Below are positions 13,340 to 24,060 of a stretch of DNA of 64,000 nucleotides, in pieces. A model generated the notes under the pieces. The model saw only the letters and a list, made by a program, of their open reading frames with translations. It was not told where the DNA came from and searched no databases. The DNA lies in assembly GCA_026874595.1 (NCBI GenBank), contig CM049311.1, positions 62,335,453-62,399,452 of the forward strand, given 5' to 3'. Position numbers and translations under genes: made by a program. Source of the DNA: Sipunculus nudus. Lineage: Eukaryota; Annelida; Sipuncula; Golfingiida; Sipunculidae. Each line of letters starts with the position of its first letter. Within the stretch, counting starts at the first letter, position 1.

Positions 13340-14440
13340 ATTATCCCCTCGCAGTGAAGTTGCAAAAGGGATAATAGTAACACCTTTGTTCCTGCATCTG
13401 TCATCTGTCCATCTGCCCAGAATATGCTTATGGATTGATTTTAAGCCAAATCGTTTGACCAACACCTTTCATCTTGCAAATATGGCTTTCCCACACATGG
13501 ATGAAGAACCCTATCAATTTTGAGGTCACTGGGTCAAAGGTCAAGCCTACAGGGCCCACTTTTTGAAAAAGATTATGGACCCATTTAAAGCCAAACTGTT
13601 TTACCAAAACCTTTCTTCTTTCACATATAGCTCACCCACCCTTGGATGGAGAACCATGTCTGTTTTTAGGTCACATGGTCAAAGATCACAGCCACAGGGC
13701 AGATTTTTTTAAAAAGCTTATGGACCCATTTTTAACCAAACTGACAAAACCTTTCATCTTGCAAATATATCTCACCCACCCATGGATGAAGAACTGTATC
13801 GATTTTGAGGTCACAGGGTTAAAGGTCACCGTCACAGGGCCCACTTCTTGAAAAAGATTATGGACACTTTTTAAGCCAAACCATTTGACCAAAACCTTTC
13901 ATCTTGCACATATGGCTCACCAACCCATGGATGAAGAACCCTATTTATTTTCAGGTCACAGTGTCAAAGGTCACTTCCACAGGACCCACTTTCTGAAAAA
14001 GCTTGTGGACCAATTTAAGGCCAAACCATTTGACTAAAACCTTTCATCTTGCAAATATAGTTCACCCACTCAAGGGTGAAGAATCCTATTGATTTTGAGG
14101 TCACAGGGTCAGAGGTCACTGCCACAGGACCTGCTTCTTGATTCAATTTAAGGCCAAACCATTTGACAAAACCTTTTTTCATGCAAAAATGGCTCCCCCC
14201 CCCCCCCCCCCATGGATGAAGAACCCTATCAATTTTGAGGTCACAGTGTCAAAGGTCAAGGCCACAGGGCCCACTTCTTGAAAAAGCTTGTGGACCCATT
14301 TAAAGCCAAACCAATCGACCAAACCTTTCATCGTGCAAATATGGCTCACCCACTCATGGATGAAGAAGCAATATATTGATTTTGAGGTCACATGGTCAAA
14401 GGTCACAGCCACAGGGCCATTTCTTGAAAAATCTCTTCAG
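13340..14440 (+). repeat. Tandem array of a ~145-bp unit behind a hairpin-type 5' edge
   Basis: About seven units. The '(g)aggtcac' word recurs at 13522, 13667, 13807, 13952, 14097, 14237 and 14384, spaced 140-147 bp. Each unit holds 'aaggtca', 'acagggcccactt', 'ttgaaaaag.tt.tggacc', 'agccaaacc.tttgacc' and 'atggatgaagaaccctat'. The array follows a 5' edge with an inverted repeat (ttatcccct...aagggataat, 13342-13373) like the 5' hairpins of families B and C. It is therefore probably the body of another non-autonomous element. A run of 17 C (14195-14211) interrupts it. No matching 3' end was found. Confidence 0.8.
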
Positions 14441-14689
14441 AACTGTTTTGATAATTTGCACACAGACAATCCAAGGCTAACAGATGTTACTATTATGTTT
14501 GATGAGAGCATATGTCCATGTCAGTTATCAAAGTGTAAACACAAGCCTCAGATATTTACCACTATATTTATAAAATCACACATACTTAATTGCCTTGTAA
14601 TATTTGATATAGTAATTTTTCATGTACTTGCAGTTTAAAAAAAATATACCAGTATATATAAAACTGAAGTTTCTTTCCCCAATCTGTAC
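14441..14689. other. Non-coding, nothing recognised
   Basis: AT-rich spacer between the 145-bp array and the CpG-richer island. Confidence 0.5.
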
Positions 14690-15340
14690 GCTCCCGAGGC
14701 AGCGGAAATCTTGCGCTTCTAAAGAAGCAACTGATTTTCACGCTGCCAGCTTTGACCGTTTATGATATATTTAAACACCAGATGGCGGTTTGTTGTCCAC
14801 TGAAATAAACATGCGTACGATGTGACAAGCAGCCAATCAGATGCCAATAAACAAACACTCGACAGGCATCCTGGCTCGGCCCATTGCCGCGCTTCAAGCG
14901 CCGCTTTATGAGTTTCCGGTCGAATTTAAATTGCTCCCTCTGCATTCTCGCATCATCGACCGATTCGATTATGACATTATGACTGTGTTAGCGTAGCCAT
15001 GTATCTGTTGTCTGCAGAACTAGAACCAGCCAGCGAGGTGTGCACGCAGCCTTTGTTGTTACGTTTCGTTTGAATGACAGCTCACCGGCCGAGCATCCTA
15101 TGTGCAAAAGGCCCTAAGCAAACCACGTCAGGTGCAGTTCTCTCTGAGCCTGTGGCCTGTTCAGACGGTTACGCTGGGGGATGAGCTGTCACTCAAAAAG
15201 AAATGAATATGATTGGCTCCCTGTATTCCTCGCTTAGCTTTGTCTTCCAGCACAAGGTCTCATCTGATTGGACAAAAATACAGTGCTCCCCTCTGGTGTT
15301 GCAATTCAGGATACGAGGTCATAACAAACAGCACCTTACG
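14690..15340. promoter_or_regulatory. CpG-richer island with CCAAT boxes; candidate promoter
   Basis: Base composition changes sharply, with many CG dinucleotides (for example gccgcgcttcaagcgccgct near 14885). CCAAT boxes are at 14833-14837 and 14844-14848, and inverted ATTGG boxes at 15212-15216 and 15267-15271. A 16-base inverted repeat with one mismatch (TTTGAATGACAGCTCA at 15069-15084; TGAGCTGTCACTCAAA at 15182-15197) surrounds the middle. A short ATG frame at 14999-15037 ends at a GAG|GTGTGC donor-like site. The island could be a promoter with a 5' exon of the synaptotagmin gene 17 kb downstream, or of an unseen gene. No TATA box or transcript evidence is visible. Confidence 0.35.
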
Positions 15341-16079
15341 ATATAGGAAGTAGCCCTATAGGTAAAGCGCTGTGTAAAGAGCGTACCCAATCTGACACTC
15401 CTGTCACTATATAGTACTGGAGTTTTGTCCTTTTATTGTATTTTACAAGAAAAAAAAAATTTATGTTAAAAAGTAATGCAAAATTTACCAGTATATCATA
15501 TTTTATATAACATGCAAAGATGAACTCCCAGACAGACATATCAATTAGAAAAGCTTTACACAAGTCATTCCAGTAAAATTACATGCATTTAAACATATCA
15601 TTCATGAAAATTATTTAAAAATATTTTCTGCTCCACATTAAAAAGTGGCTCAGATTTTTTTATCAGATAGAAAATAGTCAGTATATTTTAATCTCATAAA
15701 CTGCAATCTATGTAAAACTGATGTGCTTTCACACTGTCAATAATGAAAGGATAATTAATGGAGGATTTTCAGGTTGAATTTTAATCTTATCAACAGAACA
15801 CACGTGCAGTATGGGATGTATCATACAGGACTACCATATGCTGAGCATGTGCCACATGTTACTTGCATGTGACTTGAGGGGTTTGGAATTTATATTATGG
15901 TTGGGGAGGCCAGGATTAAGAAAACCCTAGATAAACTGATTATAACAAGAGAGTAGGATTTCTGTAAATTCTGTCTTACATAGTCTTAATTGCTTTCTTA
16001 TTTTTGGCATTGTGGTTCAGTGCTCTGCATTAATAGCTATTAAGTCTTCAGAAAAATCAATAGAATGCCCTATAGTGCC

Positions 16080-16310
16080 CCGTTGTGAGCCGCCTGCGTT
16101 TATTGAATTATGCTTCACCACATGGATAGTCGGTATTGACGTCAGACTTTCCTGAGCAGTTGCTTAGCAACGGCAGTGACTGGTGTCCTGCCAGACTTGA
16201 GAAATAACACCAGGTTCCAAATGAGCGAGAACAGAGAAATTTCTTGGCAGGATCTGTGGCGGGTCTTTGACAATCCAGCTTCTCCCGATCATTCAGGTGA
16301 TGCATGATGA
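16080..16310 (+). promoter_or_regulatory. CRE plus X-box-like palindrome in a small CpG-richer patch
   Basis: TGACGTCA (16137-16144) is a perfect cAMP-response element. Fourteen bases later, GTTGCTTAGCAAC (16159-16171) is a perfect inverted repeat matching the RFX-type X-box pattern. CG dinucleotides are enriched relative to the flanks. Downstream, an ATG at 16221 opens 25 codons up to a donor-like CAG|GTGATG at 16297. The motifs are seen directly; promoter or enhancer activity is inferred. Confidence 0.45.
16221..16296 (+). other. Candidate short first coding exon, unassigned
   Basis: The ATG has an A at -3 (ccaaATGAG). The 25 following codons (MSENREISWQ...) end at CAG|GTGATG and leave one base of a split codon. 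The peptide was not recognised. The phase does not fit the synaptotagmin exon at 32605: joining the two runs into a stop within 30 codons. If real, it therefore belongs to another gene or acts as an upstream open frame. Without the neighbouring CRE/X-box it would look like chance. Confidence 0.15.
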
Positions 16311-17804
16311 ATAAACTACAGTTTTATCTGAGGGCTGCTCCTGTTAAATTCCCTGTATTTTTTGCTGGAATATTAACGTGTTTCTTTTGTTTTCAGCTTG
16401 TAAATGAAACAAACCTGTTTATGAGTTTGTCCAACCTGTTGTTTTCATGCAAGAAGTGGACTTCATAACCATATGGTTTAAGCAAAAATGTATGCTCTTT
16501 AATTTTCAGTCATGCACCATGGCCCATTGATGTCCAGTTTAAAAGTATTTTCTTTCCATATGTTCCAGCTTGTCTCTTCAGTCAACAGATTAAGTTATAT
16601 TCATCAAACTGATTCTGCCGCAGCTAACCTTTCCTTGTGGGTATGATTAATTCATCCTTCAGTTTAATGCTGCCTGAAAAAAGAAAAGACTTAGAGATCA
16701 GGGCCCAACATTTACAGTTGTCTGCTTGCCCTAGGCATGTAAAAGATATAAAAAGTAGTGTATAGGCAAGTGAATTCAGTGTAAACTTTTACCTTATATT
16801 TCAATAAAATTCAGAAAAAGTTTCACACATCCAAACAAATCAATAATACGGCTTAACCCTAAATTGATAATTTATGAAAAATGATAATTGTCTAATGAAC
16901 AATAAAACTGGCAAAACAATGATGTGGAACACTCTTTGCCACCTGACCACAGTTACTGATTATTGTAAGGCAAGTCTCAATATATTATGAGGGCAGGTAA
17001 AATGTAAGTGCTCTTGCCCAATGGGGCAGGCAAATTAAAAAGTGAATGTGGAGATATGTGTAGATGGATATCCATCATGGAGTTGAGCCTGTGATCTTAA
17101 ATTCTTTGACAGCATGGTGGCCCCCTTGGCATTTATAATTGTCACCATAATATAAAGCTTCTTTATAGTTGATTCTTGATGGACCACTATTGACTAAGGG
17201 TACATTAAGTCTCATACATTCTCCCCGTGCTAAGTATATAAACTAGGTGATTAAAAATAAGTTTCCTCATCTAATACTTATAAAAGGAATTTGGTTCACG
17301 TTTGTTCGCAGTGTTCTCTAAAACCGCGTTGTGTACAATATTGTGCCATACATCATTTTAAAGGTTATTATCCCCGTAGTGACATAGGTGATATGAAAAT
17401 AAATAATTTTAAATATACATATAATTTTCAGTGATTTTTCCCCTTTTTTACCGAGCACAGCCGAACTGTCTTCGGCAATCACCAGAATGCGTGCATCGTG
17501 GTCACTTAACTAACACTAAGGACTATTGTTCATATGAATAACGCTTGCTTTCAATGAGGGATTTGACACATGTGCGTGGTCGGTAAAAGAGAAAAACACA
17601 TGTTTCTCGCTTCATGAAATGGAGAGTTCAACCCAGGAGGAATAATGACAAAACTTATTCAAGGTCCCAATATCACGAACCGGCGTGGGGTGGGGTGGAA
17701 TGGGGTGGGGCGGAGTGGTGTCTGGGGTTTCAGGCCTCAAAATATGTCTGATACGATGAAAAAAAGGTTGCGGCGATTGAAAATGAATACGGACCCTCTG
17801 CATG
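16311..17804. other. Non-coding stretch, mostly unrecognised
   Basis: AT-rich sequence. At 17364-17395 there is a 'ttattatccccgtag...' stretch that resembles the 5' edge of the 13340 array family. A GGGGTGG-rich patch at about 17683-17725 has no homologue elsewhere in the window. Confidence 0.4.
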
Positions 17805-18431
17805 GAGTCCCGTCGGGTCTGCTTCTGCCACTTACGAGGTATCCATATTTCTGTTTCTTTCTTCAGGAACAGTTTCCTTGCAATGTACATTTAATAAATC
17901 TTTCTTGTGTTACTCACATCAACCTAATCTTTATACGTCCAACGATAGAATCCAGTCAAATATCATCGAAAACCTGAATGCCCCCGCGTCTCATCCGGTT
18001 CCGGTAAACATCATTACTGACCAGGTCTTCAGGGTAAACATACTGGGGGTATAAATTTCTTGACACGAGGAAAGCCCAACAATTAAATTAAATGTTAAAA
18101 ATATTGGAGCGACTGCAGGATCACTCACAGACTGTCTCTACAAGGTTATCAGTTTATAGGGACGGACGGTATGCTAAGGATTCATGGAATTTAAAAGTAA
18201 ATTGCAAAATTAAGATACAAACAGTTGGACATAGAAACGTTTCTGTTCACAGAAGTGTTGTGCCTCAGAGAGGTACGCGAGTTATTCTGCAGCCATGCCA
18301 AAATGTTTATACATACATAATGGAGACAGTTTCCCACTGAAAACCTATATTTTCTGTTAACTTTTAGAATAAATAAATAGCCAACATTTCACATCTCAGT
18401 TAATAAATCTCCCCAACCCCGGCAATAAGCC

Positions 18432-18455
18432 CGGTATACCGGGTCTTTCAGCTAG
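18432..18455 (+). mobile_element. Helitron-like 3' terminus (copy 1)
   Basis: A 14-base palindrome, CCCGGTATACCGGG, is followed by TCTTTCAG, CTAG and then T. A GC-rich hairpin some ten bases before CTRR|T is the standard Helitron 3' end. The 5' terminus was not found. Confidence 0.6.
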
Positions 18456-19419
18456 TATACAATAAAATAATTTGACAGTATCTTCAGATGAGCATCTGTA
18501 TGAATTGAAATGGTAGGTTCTTTTTTAAACTAATCCAGATGTGTTGATTTTCACTTTTGATATCTTGGTACTTAAATATTTGAATGAATTTTATATTAAA
18601 GATAAATAAAATACGGGACGGGTCTATGCATTTGAAGTGCCAGATTCCAACACATGGTTCATTTGAAATCCACTGTATATGTTCAGGAATTGCTTATTCA
18701 AAAGGAATACTTCTTTTAGAGATTATACATTTAAAACATGATGACAGACAGTTTACAACTCCTGAATCGCACATTTATATAGCAACATGGAGTCATAGAG
18801 TCCCGTCAGGTCTGCTTCTGCCACTTACGAGGTATCCATATTTCTGTTTCTTTCTTCAGGAACAGTTTCCTTGCTATGTACATTTAATAAATCTTTCTTG
18901 TGTTACTCACATCAACCTAATCTTTATATGTCCAACGATAGAATCCAGTCAAACATCATCGAAAACCTGAATGCCCCCGCGTCTCATCCGGTTCCGGTAA
19001 ACACCATCACTGACCAGGTCTTCAGGGTAAACATACCGGGGGTATAAATTTCTTGACATGAGGAAAGCCCAACAAATTAAATGTTAAAAATATTGGAGCG
19101 ACTGCAGGATCACTCACAGACTGTCTCTACAAGGTTATCAGTTTATAGGGACGGACGGTATGCTAAGGATTCATGGAATTTAAAAGTAAATTGCAAAATT
19201 AAGATACAAGCAGTTGGACATAGAAACGTTTCTGTTCACAGAAGTGTTGTGCCCCGAGAGGTACGCGAGTTATTCTGCAGCCATGCCAAAATGTTTATAC
19301 ATACATAATGGAGACAGTTTCCCACTGAAAACCTATATTTTCTGTTAACTTTTAGAATAAATAAATAGCCAACATTTCACATCTCAGTTAATAAATCTCC
19401 CCAACCCCGGCAATAAGCC

Positions 19420-19443
19420 CGGTATACCGGGTCTTTCAGCTAG
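19420..19443 (+). mobile_element. Helitron-like 3' terminus (copy 2)
   Basis: Same palindrome and CTAG|T as copy 1, carried along by the tandem duplication rather than by a second insertion. Confidence 0.6.
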
Positions 19444-19785
19444 TATACAATAAAATAATTTGACAGTATCTTCAGATGAGCATCTGTATGAATTGAAATG
19501 GTAGGTTCTTTTTTAAACTAATCCAGATGTGTTGATTTTCACTTTTGATATCTTGGTACTTAAATATTTGAATGAATTTTATATTAAAGATAAATAAAAT
19601 ACGGGACGGGTCTATGCATTTGAAGTGCCAGATTCCAACACATGGTTCATTTGAAATCCACTGTATATGTTCAGGAATTGCTTATTCAAAAGGAATACTT
19701 CTTTTAGAGATTATACATTTAAAACATGATGACAGACAGTTTACAACTCCTGAATCGCACATTTATATAGCAACATAGAGATTTG

Positions 19786-20186
19786 ATCATTAATAGATGT
19801 AGGTCAGATATTGAAACTACATGATTACAAAAATGTGTCATTGCCAGTAATAGCTGGTACCCTCATACAAGATGCCATCAGTAATTGAGATGGGATTATT
19901 GGAATAGTTGTTAGTAAATGATATGTCCTTTATTTGTCTCTCATTGACTCTTCCAGGTGAAATGTTATACATAAACATCATTGAAATGAATGGAGGACAT
20001 TTTGGACACAACGTTTCAGACTAGGACATTCTGGACTAGGAAGTACCAGACGGATGTGTCGGACAGGCCTTAATGCAAGGGAGGACATTTCTGACATATA
20101 TCAATATTATAACCTAAGAATAACCTTTTAAAATAATAATTATGAGGTGATAACAATCAATATACATTTTATAATCAAAAGGGTCC
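19786..20186. other. Non-coding, nothing recognised
   Basis: AT-rich spacer. A few 'gga.cat' repeats (tttggacac, ctaggacattctgg, gacatttctgaca) near 19995-20095 show no clear period. Confidence 0.45.
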
Positions 20187-21225
20187 TTTTTTAGCCCTCA
20201 GCCCTTAGGCTGATGGGCTATTGTCGTCACCCAAGCTGTCTGTCCGTCCGTCCGTCCGGCGTCCGTTAGCTTTTACCTTGTGAGCGGGATATCTTGAAAA
20301 GGATTCACCGTCAGAATTTTATTTCCTCGGTAAAGATGTATATCGACAAAATCTCGGTCAAGTTCGAAGATGGGTGACCTTGACCTATTTTTCTACATTT
20401 TAGAGCTTATTATAGAAAAACACTTAGATGCTTATTACTCAGGAACCATTTGGTGGATTTTCACAAAACTTACTATGATTATTGAGACTGATATTCTGTA
20501 CCTGCTATACAAGTTTGGTGGAGCCACCTACAATTTCTGATTTTTAATGAATTTTTATCGGATTTTTCAACTTTGGACTTGTGAGCGGGATATCTCGAAA
20601 AAGATTCACCGTAAGAATTTTATTTTTCGGTGAAGATGTATATTGACAAAATCTCGGTCAAGTTCGAAGATGGGTGACCTTGACCTATTTTTCTACGTTT
20701 TAGAGCTGATTATAGAAAAAACATTTAGAAGCTTATTTCTCAGGAACCATTGGATGGATTTTCACAATACTTACTATGATCATAGGGACTGATGGTCTGT
20801 AACTGCTGCACAAGTTTGGGGGCGCCACCTGCAATTTCTGATTTTTTATTGAATTTTTCTTGGATTTTTCAATTTTGGCCTTGTGAGCGGAATATCTCTA
20901 AAAGGATTCACAATAAGAATTTCATTTCTTTGGTGAAGATGTATATCGACAAAAATCTCGTTCATGTTCGAAGATGGGTGACCTTGACCTACTTTTCAAG
21001 GTCACAGAGCTTATAATAGAATAAAACTTAGAAGCTTATTTTTCAGGAAGCATTTGGTGGATTGTTATGAATCATGGTACATACCTCTCCATTTTAAATT
21101 TATAACTGAGACATGTACAGATATACATCCATGTGAGAACAGATATTTAGTACTTGTTACTGTTACCACCTCTAAACACTGTTCTTTTGGCTGAGGGCTT
21201 TTGTCAGCTTTTGCTGATATTCTAG
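20187..21225 (+). mobile_element. Complete family B element, Helentron/HINE-like, non-autonomous
   Basis: The 5' edge is TTTTTTAGCCCTCAGCC, itself the left arm of a hairpin (20193-20219; AGCCC/GGGCT and TCAGCC/GGCTGA). AGCCCTCAGCC (20193-20203) returns as its exact inverted copy GGCTGAGGGCT at 21189-21199. Next comes the hairpin TCAGC-TTTT-GCTGA (21204-21217), then CTAG (21222-21225) and TT. The body is three ~301-bp modules starting with gtgagcgg at 20280, 20581 and 20883, each containing GATGGGTGACCTTGACCTA. Near-palindromes of the GGTGGCGCCACC type are at 20517-20528 and 20818-20829. No coding capacity is visible. Confidence 0.75.
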
Positions 21226-21889
21226 TTCAACCTTTTGCTTACAAATAAGTATTATGAGAAGACTTTCTTGAACATATTCTTTTTCGACAAAATACAGAAA
21301 ATTAATATTTTTCTTTGAATATTAATGAAGTTGAATGAGACTCAGATCATCAGTGATGTCAGACTATTAACCCAGCCCTTACCTTTTACAGTACTTGGTG
21401 GTCTGAGGTAAAATGTGATTGCAGAGCTTATACTGTGATGATGGTTTTATACTTATTTCGAAGCTTTTGTATAAATCTAAATGCTATCTGTGGCTATATT
21501 AATCCTTTCCTGTATACCATATTCAATTTTTTAGGTAATGAAATTTGATATTATGATATTGTCCAGGTTTTGATTCAGATTGATGGTTATATATTATAGT
21601 TTTAAGTTATAGATCTAGTGTTTATAACTTTCTGGGCTTAATTATTTGGATAAATCAACAATAAAACAATTATGCTGGTATTCTTTATATTATTGAGTAA
21701 TCATCTCTAACCTTTTTGATAGAGTTTCCCATTTTATATAAACTTTTTGTATATTCTCACTTCTGCTGAAGTATGTGAGATGTAATGAATGATCCTTCTG
21801 GAATAGATTCTGGTTCAGAGATAGAATTCAATATTATATGTTACCAATACTTTCAGCCAGTCAAGGATATATTAAGATTCTAATCTAAG

Positions 21890-22120
21890 CTGGCTCAGTT
21901 TTAAATCTGGCCAGACCAGATTTCAGTCATGAAATCTCCACCACAGGATTTTAAAACTGGATTGGCCCAGATTCCGATTGTAATCTGGTTGCCCAGATCA
22001 AAATTTTAATCTGGGCTGGTCCAGTTTAAAACTGGGCTGGTTTAGAATGCGATTGTAATCTGGACTTGCCTAGATAAAATTTAATCTGGTTTTGACAAGT
22101 TTTAACCTGGATCTGGGATT
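21890..22120. repeat. Degenerate AATCTGG / CCAGATT array
   Basis: Words such as aatctgg, ccagatt, aaaactgg and ctggtccag recur about every 20-40 bases in both orientations, so the stretch can fold on itself. There is no exact period. Confidence 0.6.
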
Positions 22121-22683
22121 ACCACAATACTTATACAGATTAAACAATTACACACTCTGTCTTGTGGTTTAGGTTTTGTAATAGTTTGTTTATTTCTTTC
22201 ATCTCATGCCATGTTTTCAATGTTTGTCAGTTATTATAGGTATACCAGCTGGCAAGAGGTGTCATGTTTTACCTTTGGTTATTTAGTTTGTGTGTCACAA
22301 GTTTAAGGAAAACAGATTGGTTGAAATTTTGTGGAGGATAAGAATTACACCCAAGAAACAAACCTTTACATATTTTAGGTAAACTCAGTAACCATCATGT
22401 TTTGTTTTCACTCACCACCTTCCTTTGCTATTCTTTTGCTATTATGTTGTCCATCTTGAAGCCCAGAGCTATTGTACATTTTAGACCTAACCAGTGAATC
22501 GCATTGTTGAACTGTGACAAACATTTCCTGTATTGCTATGCACTGGTAGTTGATTTCGATTCTGATGGACTTTGTGCCCTCTGACACCTTCTTGTTCAAG
22601 TTGAGTGTGATTTGCATGTGAGGACTAATGCAACCTTTTGGAAACCTTGGAAACTGAAAATTCAAAGATTTGTGGCTAGGATA

Positions 22684-22770
22684 GGTTGTACACTGGTGGT
22701 TAAGGCTTTGTACTTTGATACAGGCCCTCTATTTGATCCCTAACAGGGCCTTGAAGGCATATTAAGAGAT
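22684..22770 (+). mobile_element. Possible tRNA-derived SINE head
   Basis: A box A-like 'tggtggttaaggctttgtac' is followed by a box B-like 'atttgatccctaa', about 35 bases apart. It is weaker than the copy at 1112 and has no recognisable body or tail. Confidence 0.3.
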
Positions 22771-23399
22771 TCACTCTGGTGGTCAAGTTATGACTTCTTC
22801 TGAAGTATATTCTTAACTTTGTACATATATCAGTAAATCCTGAATGCAAAAGGCTCAGTAACTTATCATTCTTATTGTGTGGTTACCTTCTTGAACATTC
22901 AGTAGACATTAATCACCATCAGGCTGCGGGGCCATCCTTTAAAAAAATATGTACATGCACCTTTAAATATATATTTTTCACAAGAATATTTATGCATCCT
23001 ACCCCACACAGGCCCACAGCTATTACATTTATTTGATAGCTGCTATGGTGCAACACCAGTGCAAATTTCTTTGTCAGAGCCAGATTACTTTGCCAGTGTT
23101 GTTAAAATAGCACCAGTCTAGCTCACATGATACCAATATTAGCAAAGATTGCAAGCAAGTTTCTGGTAGGGAGCTTTCAGAAATTTTCCTGCACGTGCAA
23201 TCTGTCCATTGTGATTCATATTCTACATTACACATTTTTTATTTTTTTTTTCACTGTTGTGCAGTTAATACCAAGAAGAATTGCTGCATCTTCATGCTTC
23301 AGGCTCCATAGCAACTGGTTGTTTTATAGTTTTCAATTTAATTAAAACTTGATGTGCTTACACTCTGCATTTGCTCCTTAATATTATGGTAATGACATT

Positions 23400-24060
23400 T
23401 TTTTAGCTCAGCTGACTATAAGTCATCTGAGCTATAGTCGTGGTCCTTTGTTCGTCGTCCGTCCATCCGGCCTTCCATCTGTTAACAGGGCACATTTTAA
23501 AACCGTTGGACCTACGAATCCAAAATTCTGCATACCATTAGATGTCTCCAAAATCTCCTACCATACCAAAAATTGGGTCATTAGGACTTCGTTCCTTCAA
23601 GATATTAAGGAAAAACCTCCGTTTTCCATAAAAAAGCCATTGTTACACTTCAAGGCTGCCTAATATCAAAGCCACTGATCTGTTTTTGATCACATTTAGT
23701 ATTCATATTCTTCCATACATTTTCTGTGCACAAAAATTATGTCAGCATTGGGTATTATTTTGAAGTTATGGGCCCAAATATAATGCAGTTTTTTAAAAAT
23801 CAGGAAATATATTTGCTCACTTTACATGAGAATTGTTGAAGCTGGAAACTTTTTTTCAGGAATATAATTTTATTTAATCAAGATTCAGTTGTTTACCCAA
23901 AATTAGATCTGAATTTTTCGAATTTTTCAAGTTATTAGCATAAATAAAAAATCAATACCTTAAATTTTGTCCAACTTTGGCAGTGGCACGTTTTTTCTCT
24001 GTAAGCACTGTTGATTTCATTTTCACAGCATTAATACATAAGGATTTAATCTTTTAAAAT
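23400..24060 (+). mobile_element. Family C element, 5' part
   Basis: TTTTTTTAGCTCAGCTGAC opens the element. AGCTCAG (23405-23411) pairs with CTGAGCT (23427-23433). The characteristic 'gtccgtccatccggcc...gttaacagggcac' stretch follows. Similarity fades into AT-rich sequence and no 3' hairpin end was found, so the right border is approximate. Confidence 0.6.

Larger units (their letters stand above)
17805..19785. repeat. Recent ~990-bp tandem duplication
   Basis: Copy 1 is 17805-18797 and copy 2 is 18798 to about 19785, with a period of 993. They differ only by scattered substitutions and small indels, such as attaaattaaatg versus aaattaaatg and cctcagagagg versus ccccgagagg. Each copy contains one Helitron-like 3' end. 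The open frames inside (82, 75, 128 and 68 codons) repeat with the unit and show no recognised domain. Confidence 0.92.
21226..23400. other. Non-coding stretch with a local degenerate array and SINE-like piece
   Basis: Apart from the AATCTGG array (21890-22120) and a tRNA-like head near 22690, nothing was recognised. Confidence 0.45.

Noticed and set aside
17612-17977. Overlapping plus and minus open frames of 92-110 codons
   Set aside because: They lie across a G-rich patch and the duplication boundary, the 3' part repeats with the 993-bp unit, and there is no known domain.
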